DNA from: a virus
Strand: one strand, 5' to 3'
Virus record (IMG/VR): IMGVR_UViG_3300046656_000262
Coordinates: 1 to 28,484 of that record
DNA: 28,484 nt
Shown here: one piece after another, positions 1 to 5,696 of the stretch
How positions within the stretch are numbered: the stretch's first letter is position 1
How the letters are laid out: every line of letters starts with the position of its first letter
Notes under the pieces: generated by a model
What the model was told of the DNA's origin: nothing
The model's database searches: none
What the model saw: only the letters and a program-made list of their open reading frames with translations
Program-made: the position numbers and the translations under genes

Positions 1-1
1 G

Positions 2-100
2 TTCATTGAGCGGCCCGCGCCCGCCAAACAACTGACCTGGGAAGAAATGTGGGCGAGGCCGTTCGCGGAAACCAACCCGGACTATGAGGGGGCGCGATGA
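2..100 (+). CDS. C-terminal end of an unknown protein (5' truncated)
   Basis: The frame is open from the window edge to a TGA at 98-100 and encodes 32 residues ending in NPDYEGAR. It is rich in Trp, Glu and Pro (TWEEMWARPF in the middle). Too little is present to name a family. Its stop overlaps the ATG of the GcrA-like gene (ATGA, 97-100), the same coupling used by the next genes, so it is probably the upstream member of the same operon. The overlap and continuous frame support it being real. Confidence 0.55.
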   Translation, partial: FIERPAPAKQLTWEEMWARPFAETNPDYEGAR

Positions 101-480
101 GCGAGTGGACAGCCGAGCGGACGCAGCAACTGCGCGATGACTGGACCGCGGGATTGCCGGGGTCCGCGATCGCGGCTCGCCTCGACGTGACACGCGCCAC
201 CGTCATGGGCAAGGTGCGACGGCTGAAACTGGCGACGCGGAAACTCCAGGCCAAAACCGGACGGCCGCCTCGTGCGCCGGAGCAAGCACCACCCATCCCG
301 CCCCACCTGACCCCGCCGACAATCTGGGCGACGCTGTACGGGCTTGCGCCCGGCGAATGCCGCTGGCCGCTCGGCGCGCGGGACTTCGTGTTCTGCGCGC
401 TGCCGGCAGACGGCGGGCCCTACTGCGCCTGTCACGCGCGCATCGCCTACCAGCCCAGCCGGGTCAGGGAGGCGGCATGA
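97..480 (+). CDS. gcrA-like: GcrA-like cell-cycle transcription regulator
   Basis: This 127-residue protein matches the GcrA layout. Residues 4-46 form a helix-turn-helix of the type WTxERxxxLRxxWxxGLxxxxIAxxL...VxGKxxRL. A Pro-rich linker follows (about 55-75). A C-terminal block holds CRWP (Cys88), FxFC (Cys100) and YCxCHxRIAYQP (Cys110, Cys112, His113). Host GcrA binds sigma70 RNA polymerase and activates promoters carrying CcrM-methylated GANTC sites. A phage copy could redirect host or phage transcription through such sites; that role is inference. The linker is short and the usual intervening region is missing, so it may be a reduced version. ATGA overlaps couple it to both neighbours. 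Confidence 0.85.
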   Translation: MSEWTAERTQQLRDDWTAGLPGSAIAARLDVTRATVMGKVRRLKLATRKLQAKTGRPPRAPEQAPPIPPHLTPPTIWATLYGLAPGECRWPLGARDFVFCALPADGGPYCACHARIAYQPSRVREAA

Positions 481-701
481 CCGCGCATTGCCGGCCAGAC
501 CCGATCCGAGGACACCCACGCCGGAACTCCCGCGGCACCAGCGTCGTCGATCGACGCGCGGGCTCCGCCGTCACAACATGGATCAGTTACGAGGAGTATT
601 GCGCGCTGGAGGCAGACGCCAAGGCGCGCGACATCAGCAAGTCGGCCCTGATGCGGCAACTGATCCAAGATCATTTGGCCGCGCACCGGGGGCCGCCATG
701 A
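477..701 (+). CDS. Small ribbon-helix-helix (CopG/Arc-like) DNA-binding protein
   Basis: This 74-residue protein has a basic, disordered-looking N-terminus (about 1-32). Residues about 33-68 have the ribbon-helix-helix pattern: a short strand (VTTWIS), then helix one starting EEYCALEADAKARD, then a turn (ISKS), then helix two (ALMRQLIQDHL). The family usually acts as dimeric repressors or antitoxins at operator repeats. No toxin gene lies beside it, so a regulatory role in the early block is more likely. The ATG at 477 overlaps the gcrA-like stop (ATGA), and its own stop overlaps the ATG at 698. Longer starts upstream would overlap the GcrA-like gene and are less likely. Confidence 0.7.
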   Translation: MTAHCRPDPIRGHPRRNSRGTSVVDRRAGSAVTTWISYEEYCALEADAKARDISKSALMRQLIQDHLAAHRGPP

Positions 702-1495
702 GTCGCGCCTTCATGCCATTCTATTTCGGCGACTATCTGCGCGACACCGGCCACCTCACGACCGAGCAGCACGGTGCCTATTTCCTTCTGCTCGGCCATT
801 GCTGGGAGCACGAGGGTGTAATCCCTCTGAACAACAATGAGCGGGCCGCCATAGCCAAACTGACTGCAAAACGGTGGCACGCGATCAAGGCGCCGATCGA
901 GCGGTTCTTCAACCCTGACGGAACCCAGAAGCGAGTGAGCAAGGAACTCGCGAAGGCGGACGTGGTGAGTGTCAGGCGAAAAATCGCCGGGGCGAGAGGC
1001 GGGTTTCACTCAGCCATAGCGAGGGCCAAGCAAAACCCAAGCAAACCACCAGCAAAAGGCAAGCAAATGACCAAGCAAATGCCAAGCAAAAGTGAAGCAA
1101 ACGACCCAGCAAAACCCGAGCAAAATTCAAGCAATAGGATACACAACCACAACCACATTAAGAATCTTACTTCTTCTGAGTATGAAGCCGCGCGCGCGAC
1201 CCCCGAGGAAATGCCGACAGATCAACAAGATAACACGGCGGGCTCGCTCGCTACAGCGCTGCGTGGGGGCGCGCTCACTCGCCCGCCTGATGCCGAGCCA
1301 GCAGCCACACCAGCCAAGCCGCCGAGCGAACTCACACGCGCCGAGTTGGAGGCAACGTTCGAACGCCGCCGAGCAAGCGATGCCGCGGCAGCCGCCGCGC
1401 GCGCACGCCGCGTCTGGGGTCGTAGCCAGCCACCACCGCCAGCCGCCTCAAACGCAGTCGAAAAACAGGAAGGGACTACCGATGTCGAGAGATGA
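698..1495 (+). CDS. DUF1376 (YdaU-like) replication protein carrying an internal iteron array
   Basis: The 265-residue protein starts MSRAFMPFYFGDYLRDTGHL, the hallmark N-terminus of the DUF1376/YdaU family, with further family signatures (TTEQHGAYFLLLGHCW) to about residue 100. Members sit in phage replication modules and are thought to be winged-helix initiator-like proteins. After residue 105 the sequence becomes low-complexity, rich in Lys, Gln, Asn, Pro and Ser, exactly where the DNA carries phased AGCAAA repeats (1029-1135). The C-terminal third is Ala/Arg-rich. I infer it binds its own gene to open the origin, by analogy with lambda O. The ATG at 698 overlaps the previous stop; its end overlaps the next gene's start by 14 bp. 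Confidence 0.8.
   Translation: MSRAFMPFYFGDYLRDTGHLTTEQHGAYFLLLGHCWEHEGVIPLNNNERAAIAKLTAKRWHAIKAPIERFFNPDGTQKRVSKELAKADVVSVRRKIAGARGGFHSAIARAKQNPSKPPAKGKQMTKQMPSKSEANDPAKPEQNSSNRIHNHNHIKNLTSSEYEAARATPEEMPTDQQDNTAGSLATALRGGALTRPPDAEPAATPAKPPSELTRAELEATFERRRASDAAAAAARARRVWGRSQPPPPAASNAVEKQEGTTDVER
1029..1135 (+). repeat. Ten helically phased AGCAAA iterons (candidate replication origin)
   Basis: The hexamer AGCAAA begins at 1029, 1040, 1051, 1062, 1074, 1085, 1096, 1108 and 1119, with AGCAAT at 1130. The steps are 11, 11, 11, 12, 11, 11, 12, 11 and 11 bp. A weaker AGCGAG at 1018 keeps the step. Most copies read AAGCAAA. The units fall in all three codon phases of the host gene, so selection appears to be on the DNA, not the protein. 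One unit per helical turn in a replication gene, followed by AT-rich DNA, is the architecture of an iteron origin. Confidence 0.75.
1131..1187 (+). other. AT-rich stretch beside the iterons (candidate DNA-unwinding element)
   Basis: Directly after the last iteron the sequence drops in GC and is dominated by short A/T and CA-rich runs (for example ATTAAGAATCTTACTTCTTC at about 1157-1176), inside otherwise GC-rich DNA. It ends abruptly at a GCGCGCGCG run at about 1189. The position next to an initiator-binding array fits a duplex-opening region; function is inference. Confidence 0.45.
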
Positions 1496-1793
1496 ACAGG
1501 CGATCGAGCAGGAAATCCAGGCCAAGGGACTCAACGCGCCGCGGCTCAATCCAGCGGCCATCGACGCGACAATCAGGTCGGAGGACTATTACGTTTTCCC
1601 TGGAACCACGCTCACGATTTGCAAGCTCACGCTGCAGAACGGTTTCCACGTGACTGGCGAAAGTGCTGCTGCATCGCCCGAGAACTTCGACGAGCAGATC
1701 GGCCGCAAGATCGCGCGCGATAACGCCCGCAACAAGATTTGGGCACTGGAAGGCTATCTGCTGCGATCAAAGCTTGCGGCCACCACACCATGA
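1482..1793 (+). CDS. Phage protein of the N4 gp49 / Sf6 gp66 family
   Basis: This 103-residue protein matches the Phage_gp49_66 family along its length. It has an N-terminal EIQAKGLNAPRLNP block, a middle TICKLTLQNGFHVTGESAA, and a strongly conserved end of the type SPENFDxxIGRKIARxNAxNKIWxLEGYLLR. The molecular function of the family is unknown; it is usually found in early or replication-side regions of phages. The ATG at 1482 lies inside the end of the DUF1376 gene (14-bp overlap), so translation is probably coupled. Longer upstream frames run through the iteron region in a shadow frame and are not credible. Confidence 0.9.
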   Translation: MSRDEQAIEQEIQAKGLNAPRLNPAAIDATIRSEDYYVFPGTTLTICKLTLQNGFHVTGESAAASPENFDEQIGRKIARDNARNKIWALEGYLLRSKLAATTP

Positions 1794-1861
1794 ACGACTG
1801 CTGCCACAGCAACGTGACCGAGCGAGGTGGGGCCGCGGACAAAATGAAGGCGTGCGACTGA
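1790..1861 (+). CDS. Possible 23-residue peptide
   Basis: An ATG at 1790 overlaps the previous stop (ATGA) and opens a 24-codon frame ending at TGA 1859-1861. The peptide begins MNDCCHSN and ends KMKACD, with three cysteines. Many genes in this block are joined by the same overlap, which is the main argument for it. It could equally be a degraded gene start. No family is recognisable. Confidence 0.3.
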   Translation: MNDCCHSNVTERGGAADKMKACD

Positions 1862-1911
1862 TCGGTATCCCGATGGCCTGCAAATCGCACGCGCGAGTGA
1901 ATGTGGCGGCA

Positions 1912-1926
1912 CGCAATAATATTGCG
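1912..1926. repeat. 15-bp inverted repeat CGCAAT-AAT-ATTGCG
   Basis: Perfect 6-bp arms flank a 3-bp centre. It lies in the gene-free region, about 50 bp after the last small frame of the replication block. Its size and symmetry suit a dimeric repressor or regulator site, for example for the ribbon-helix-helix protein at 477-701. Partner assignment is inference. Confidence 0.4.
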
Positions 1927-2322
1927 CGGACACCATCTAATCACAAAACACCTCAGCAATATCAATGACTACAAGCCATCTTGACACACACCATGAAACC
2001 GTTGGAGCCATCTCTCTTGCCCCAAGCACAGACCGGAACCTACTCCTACATATTCCGGATGTGCGATGTTTCGAGGCTTTCATTCCTATCCTTCTCCCCG
2101 CTGAGACGTCGGTTGCCCCTCGATCAGGCGCACCGATGTGTGGAGCAGACGTGGAGGTCTTGGATTGTTCAACGATATCAACGGTGAGCGTTCCCTTGGT
2201 TGGGGAGAGCAGGCATCTACAGCCTCGGCAGCGCCTGAAACCGCCGATGGTATCGGGGGTGGGGAGCCCCGGGGTACCGGCCCCCAGCGAGGTTGAAGTG
2301 TGAGACCCCCACAAGCTCTCCT

Positions 2323-2396
2323 CCCCAGGAAAAATTCTGGGACGCGACATGGTTAACCGGCCCTCACCGACTTCACCCCCCAGGGAAAAATTGGGG
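2323..2396. repeat. Duplicated CCCAGG(G)AAAAATT element
   Basis: Copy one is at 2323-2342 and copy two at 2376-2396. Both contain CCCAGG(G)AAAAATT followed by a G-run. Copy one is also symmetric: CCCAG (2324-2328), 8 bp, CTGGG (2337-2341). The spacing is about 53 bp, near five helical turns. They may be regulator sites; alternatively the similarity may come from related coding starts. The second copy directly precedes the small membrane peptide and could supply its ribosome site (AGGGA). Confidence 0.4.
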
Positions 2397-2398
2397 CC

Positions 2399-2500
2399 CT
2401 GATCGCGTGCTGCACCGCGGTGGTTGCGCTGGCGATCATAAGCTGCGTGGTGTTTTGGTGGCCGCTGTTCGGCTACGTGTGGAGATATTGGTATGACTGA
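2399..2500 (+). CDS. Candidate small single-span membrane peptide with a non-ATG start
   Basis: The frame ending at TGA 2498-2500 reads as a strongly hydrophobic helix (LIACCTAVVALAIISCVVFW) followed by an aromatic, basic tail (WPLFGYVWRYWYD), typical of a small bitopic membrane protein. The frame is closed by a TAA at 2354 and holds no ATG. Possible starts are CTG at 2399 (chosen) or ATT at 2390, both after AGGGA at 2382-2386. Its end overlaps the ATG of the next gene at 2493, as in a coupled operon. Real translation is uncertain because the start is not canonical. Confidence 0.4.
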   Translation: MIACCTAVVALAIISCVVFWWPLFGYVWRYWYD

Positions 2501-2741
2501 CGCGCGCGACCTCCAACGACCCCGTAGCGCCGATATTGCGACCCGCGAGTTTGCGAGAGTGCATGCCACGACGCCGCGTGTACCGAACGTAAAGATGCCG
2601 CTTGAGCCTGTGGTGAATTTGCTGGCGCTTGGCGGCGTGGTGTACGTTGCGACGGTGTCGAACGTGTATCGTGTTGAGGGTGATGAGTTGGTTCGGCTGC
2701 ACTGGCCGCGGGCTCCGGCGCGTCGGCGCAAGGAGGGTTAG
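2493..2741 (+). CDS. Small phage protein of unknown function
   Basis: This 82-residue protein has a basic N-terminus and ends in a very basic tail (RAPARRRKEG). Its central segment (about residues 40-70) alternates hydrophobic and polar residues (GGVVYVATVSNVYRVEGDEL), suggesting a beta-hairpin like those in repeated beta-blade proteins. Third codon positions are mostly G/C, as in the neighbours. The start at 2493 overlaps the preceding membrane-peptide frame, and its TAG (2739-2741) abuts the next ATG at 2742, with AGGAGGG upstream. No family recognised. Confidence 0.65.
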   Translation: MTDARDLQRPRSADIATREFARVHATTPRVPNVKMPLEPVVNLLALGGVVYVATVSNVYRVEGDELVRLHWPRAPARRRKEG

Positions 2742-2930
2742 ATGCCTACCGACGCTGAGGTTGAGGCTGCCGCGCGCGCTATGTTCGACTCGTTTCAGGA
2801 GACGCAGGACGCGCACCTGCGGCGCGACACCTGGGACAGCCAACATGGGTTAGCGCTTCAGCCGTATCACCGCGCTGCGGCTCGTGCTGCGCTTGAGGCT
2901 GCGGAGAGCGTGCGCAAGGAGGAGGGATGA
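2742..2930 (+). CDS. Small helical phage protein of unknown function
   Basis: This 62-residue, largely helical protein begins MPTDAEVEAAARAMFD and ends YHRAAARAALEAAESVRKEEG. The pattern of an N-terminal EAAARAM helix, a Trp-containing middle and a C-terminal ARAALEAAE helix recurs in many phage hypothetical proteins; no function is known to me. A strong AGGAGGG ribosome site lies just before the ATG. Its stop overlaps the next ATG (ATGA at 2927-2930). Confidence 0.65.
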   Translation: MPTDAEVEAAARAMFDSFQETQDAHLRRDTWDSQHGLALQPYHRAAARAALEAAESVRKEEG

Positions 2931-3019
2931 TCATGCCGTATGGTGGCAAGGCTTCGCAAGGTTCGCATCGTGGTGGCAAGCGCGGGAAGCGTCGGCATCG
3001 GCGCGGGCGTCGGAAGTGA
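2927..3019 (+). CDS. Arginine/lysine-rich 30-residue micropeptide
   Basis: The ATG at 2927 follows GGAGG and overlaps the previous stop (ATGA). The 30-residue product begins MIMPYGGKAS and ends KRGKRRHRRGRRK, so roughly half of it is Arg, Lys or His with several glycines and no acidic residue. It resembles nucleic-acid-condensing or RNA-binding tails. A second micropeptide at 7980-8021 ends in the same RGRRK. Its stop overlaps the GTG of the next gene (GTGA). It may help neutralise packaged DNA or bind RNA; this is inference. Confidence 0.6.
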   Translation: MIMPYGGKASQGSHRGGKRGKRRHRRGRRK

Positions 3020-3309
3020 GCAACTACTGCACGGAGGCGGTCGCGCGGCAACGGTGGTGTCCGTTTGCGCGGGTGCCGTCTGTCGATGACTCTGCCGATG
3101 TGATCACGGATCAGGGGCAGCGTGTGCACACCAAGGAAGGGTCTGCGATCAACCGGCCGTCGAGTGGAGAGGGGCTTGGGGGTTCTTACTGTTTGGCGTC
3201 TGGATGCATGTGCTGGCGGTGGGCACCGGATGCTGCGCCGACGGTTGGGTCATGTGGGCTTGCTGGCATCCCGCAGGTAGCGACGTGGCCGTGGGCGTGG
3301 GGGCAGTGA
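3016..3309 (+). CDS. Small cysteine-rich phage protein
   Basis: A GTG at 3016, overlapping the previous stop as GTGA, starts a 97-residue protein with six cysteines: Cys5, Cys15 (WCPFARV), Cys59, Cys64, Cys66 (YCLASGCMCWRW) and Cys80 (GSCGLAG). The combination WCPxARV...CxxxxCMxWRW...CGLAG occurs in a common phage hypothetical family, possibly metal-binding; no function is established to my knowledge. It ends 58 bp before the terminase. A longer in-frame reading would start inside the previous genes and is unlikely. Confidence 0.7.
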   Translation: MSNYCTEAVARQRWCPFARVPSVDDSADVITDQGQRVHTKEGSAINRPSSGEGLGGSYCLASGCMCWRWAPDAAPTVGSCGLAGIPQVATWPWAWGQ

Positions 3310-3367
3310 TGATTGTCCGCCGGTTGTGTAGGTCTCCGGGCTGAGGGCGGGAAGGTAGGGACCGGCG

Positions 3368-5197
3368 ATGACTGCGCAGCACTGGCTCGGGCTGTTTCTT
3401 GAGTTCATCGAGCATCTCACCATCGACAGCAAGGAGACCGGCGTTTCGCCGCTCACGCTGTATGGATCGCAGCAGCGGTTTTTGCAGGAGGTGTGCGAGG
3501 GGCTCGACCGTGGGGTGCGGCACTTCGTGTGCTTGAAGGCGCGGCAGCTCGGGATCAGCACGGTGTCGCTCGCGATGGATTTGTTCTGGCTCTCGGTGCA
3601 CGAGGGATTGCAGGGCGCGCTGATCACCGACACCGAGGGCAACCGCGACAAGTTTCGGATTCTGCTTGAGCGCTACATTGCGTCGCTGCCGCGGCGGCTG
3701 CGTGCCGGTGTGGTGAAGAACAACCGCACCAATCTGGTGTTGGCGAACGGGTCAGTGCTCGACTACGTGGTGGCCGGCACGCGCAAGGCGGGCGCCGCCA
3801 CCATGGCGCGGTCGCGGGCGTGGAACTTCGTGCATGGCACCGAGTGCTCGAGCTGGGGCTCGGAGGAGGGCGTCGCCTCCATGATGGCGTCGCTCGCGCA
3901 GAAGCACCCGGATCGGCTGTACGTGTTTGAGTCGACGGCGCGCGGCAAGAACCTGTTCTGGGAAATGTGGAACGACGCCAACGAGGACGTGCACACCCAG
4001 AAGGCGTTCTTCATCGGGTGGTGGGCGAAGGAGGATTACGCGGTCTCGCGCGAGGACCCACGGTTCAAGGACTACTGGACCGGCAAGCTTGATCCTGGCG
4101 AGGAGGTGCTCGCTCGCGCGGTGAAGAAGCGCTACGGCGTCGAGCTCGCGCCTGAGCAGATCGTCTGGCATCGCTGGATGAGGACGGTGAAGATCGGCGA
4201 CGAGGACCTGATGAACCAGGAATATCCCTGGACCGCCGAGCAGGCGTTCATCGAGTCGGGGAAGTCGTTCTTTCCAGCGCGGCGGGTGGCTGACGACATT
4301 GCGTTCATCCGGCGCGAGCAGATCGCCTTCAAGGGCTACTGCTACCGCATGACCGACAACTTCATGCAGACCGAGCTCGAGCAGGTCACCCGCGCTCGAG
4401 ATACCGAGCTGCGCATCTGGGAGGACCCGCACCCCAACGGCATCTATGTGGTGGGCGTGGATCCAGCCTATGGGCGAAGCGACCTCAAGGACCGGCACTG
4501 CATCGAGCTCTACCGCTGCTTTGCCGACGCGCTCATCCAGGTCGCCGAGTATGCGACCGATGTGCCGGAGACCTATCAGGTGGCCTGGGTGCTCGCCCAC
4601 ATGGCGGGCTCCTATAAGAACGTGTGGATCAACCTGGAGATCAACGGGCCGGGCCCGGCGGTGATGCGCGAGCTGCAGCATCTGCGGCAACTGATGGATG
4701 CCGGTTATCTGCGCGAGCAGGCGAATGAGCGCAAGCTCGACGACGTGTTCTCGGCGACTCGCTGGTATCTCTACCACCGGCCGGACTCGCTCGGGGCGGG
4801 CTACGCCTACGGGTGGAAAACGACGGCTGACAATAAAATCCTGATCCTCAACCAGATGCGCGACGCCTACTCGCTGCGGCACCTGCGGATACGATCGGTC
4901 CCGCTTCTGCAGGAGATGGAAACCGTGATACAAGACGGGAGTTCGATCGAGGCGTCTGGCCGCAACAAGGACGACCGCGTGTTCGCGACCGCGCTCGCCC
5001 ATAAGGCGTACATCGATTGGATCAGGCCCAACATGATCGCCAACAATCTCACCTATGAGAGCGTGGTGCGAGCCGAGCGGGCGGCGCTGGAAAACCCCGG
5101 CCACACCCTCGTCGACGCCATCATTCAGGACTTCTTCAAGAAGAAAGAGGAGCAGCGCCAGGACGACGATGTGGCGCGGGCGTGGGGGATGCGATGA
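3368..5197 (+). CDS. terL: Terminase large subunit (packaging ATPase/nuclease)
   Basis: This 609-residue motor cuts phage DNA and pumps it into the prohead through the portal. The N-terminal ATPase domain shows a Walker A-like KARQLGIST (57-65), a Walker B-like hydrophobic strand ending in HGTEC (about 154-160) and a coupling FESTARG motif (188-194). The C-terminal RNase H-like nuclease shows VGVDPAYG with Asp365, a middle acidic strand NLEINGPG (about 425), and DDRVFA with Asp535/Asp536 as metal ligands. The ATG at 3368 follows AGGGA with a 6-nt gap. No clear small terminase is visible upstream; one of the tiny genes may serve, or it lies outside the window. The end overlaps the next ATG (ATGA). 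Confidence 0.93.
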   Translation: MTAQHWLGLFLEFIEHLTIDSKETGVSPLTLYGSQQRFLQEVCEGLDRGVRHFVCLKARQLGISTVSLAMDLFWLSVHEGLQGALITDTEGNRDKFRILLERYIASLPRRLRAGVVKNNRTNLVLANGSVLDYVVAGTRKAGAATMARSRAWNFVHGTECSSWGSEEGVASMMASLAQKHPDRLYVFESTARGKNLFWEMWNDANEDVHTQKAFFIGWWAKEDYAVSREDPRFKDYWTGKLDPGEEVLARAVKKRYGVELAPEQIVWHRWMRTVKIGDEDLMNQEYPWTAEQAFIESGKSFFPARRVADDIAFIRREQIAFKGYCYRMTDNFMQTELEQVTRARDTELRIWEDPHPNGIYVVGVDPAYGRSDLKDRHCIELYRCFADALIQVAEYATDVPETYQVAWVLAHMAGSYKNVWINLEINGPGPAVMRELQHLRQLMDAGYLREQANERKLDDVFSATRWYLYHRPDSLGAGYAYGWKTTADNKILILNQMRDAYSLRHLRIRSVPLLQEMETVIQDGSSIEASGRNKDDRVFATALAHKAYIDWIRPNMIANNLTYESVVRAERAALENPGHTLVDAIIQDFFKKKEEQRQDDDVARAWGMR

Positions 5198-5391
5198 CGG
5201 CTAATCCATGGATACCTGAACGTTGTCGACGCATGGCAGATATCGTTGCTAGACGCGGTTATATTCAGCACAACTTCGTGTTTGCGCGAATGATCACAGT
5301 GAACCAGTTTTTCCGATCGCAGTGCCATCCTACCGAGATTCGCGCGGCAGAAATCGCCCATGCTCTGCGTCGCGTGAGGACATGGCGATGA
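5194..5391 (+). CDS. Unknown small protein with atypical codon use
   Basis: This 65-residue protein starts MTANPWIPERCRRMADIVAR and contains a helix-rich C-terminus (EIRAAEIAHALRRVRTW), basic overall. Its codons use more A/T at third positions (ATA, CCT, GCT, AGA, ATT) than those of the terminase before or the genes after. This suggests a recent arrival between two ancestral genes. It is joined to both by ATGA overlaps (5194-5197 and 5388-5391), so it is probably translated. A small helix-turn-helix DNA-binding role is possible but unsupported. Confidence 0.6.
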   Translation: MTANPWIPERCRRMADIVARRGYIQHNFVFARMITVNQFFRSQCHPTEIRAAEIAHALRRVRTWR

Positions 5392-5696
5392 CGATCAGGA
5401 TGAAGGACGGCTTGATGTTCGGCGCGCTCGCGGACCCCGACGCGGCGTGCGAGCACATCTTAAACATGCTGCAGACCAAGGGGGCGATCCTCGAATACAT
5501 CGAGCCGATCGCGCAGGTGCTCGCCGCGGCGGGTCGCGCGTCGCAACGGGCGATGGGCGACAGCCCCGAGTATGCGGTTCGCGAGTGGTCAAAGGTGATC
5601 CAAGACAGAGCGCTTGAGATATTGTGCGAGGAGACAAAGGAGAGGCTTACGAAAAAGCTTCAGAAGATCGAACAGCAGCGGGCCGTCGACAAATGA
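5388..5696 (+). CDS. Unknown helical phage protein
   Basis: This 102-residue protein is predicted helical throughout (EHILNMLQTKGAILEYIEPI; a charged C-terminal helix rich in Lys, Glu and Gln). GTGAGG at 5374-5379 gives a ribosome site for the ATG at 5388; an ATG two codons upstream (5382) is also possible. It lies in the stretch between terminase and portal, coupled by ATGA overlaps on both sides. Its size and position would suit a small packaging or assembly factor, but no family signature is seen. Confidence 0.65.
   Translation: MTIRMKDGLMFGALADPDAACEHILNMLQTKGAILEYIEPIAQVLAAAGRASQRAMGDSPEYAVREWSKVIQDRALEILCEETKERLTKKLQKIEQQRAVDK

Larger units (their letters stand above)
1862..2398. other. 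About 540 bp without a convincing gene; candidate control region
   Basis: Frames here lack the strong G/C third-position bias of the surrounding genes, and none gives a believable protein. The stretch is AT-richer in its left half. It holds an inverted repeat (1912-1926), a TTGACA hexamer at 1981-1986 with no good -10 partner, a short direct repeat TCAACG-ATA-TCAACG (2169-2183), GC-rich self-complementary sequence at about 2248-2280, and a repeated AGG(G)AAAAATT element (2323-2396). Its position between the replication block and the late genes suits a promoter/operator region, but nothing here proves it. Confidence 0.4.

Noticed and set aside
1029-1135. CRISPR-like array
   Set aside because: The repeated unit is only 6-7 bp at 11-bp steps inside a coding gene; CRISPR repeats are 23-50 bp with spacers of similar length.
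1981-2009. Sigma70 promoter from the TTGACA at 1981
   Set aside because: No -10-like hexamer is found at a 16-18 bp spacing (GGAGCC lies there).
1937-2731. Long minus-strand frame (264 codons) and plus-strand frame 1965-2303 in the gene-poor region
   Set aside because: Neither shows the G/C third-position bias of true genes here; both lack ribosome sites and recognisable motifs, and the minus frame also runs antisense to the small genes after 2399.
3752-5104. 450-codon minus-strand frame
   Set aside because: It is the exact antisense of the terminase gene; high-GC coding DNA produces such open shadows. Its His/Arg/Val-rich product has no domain.
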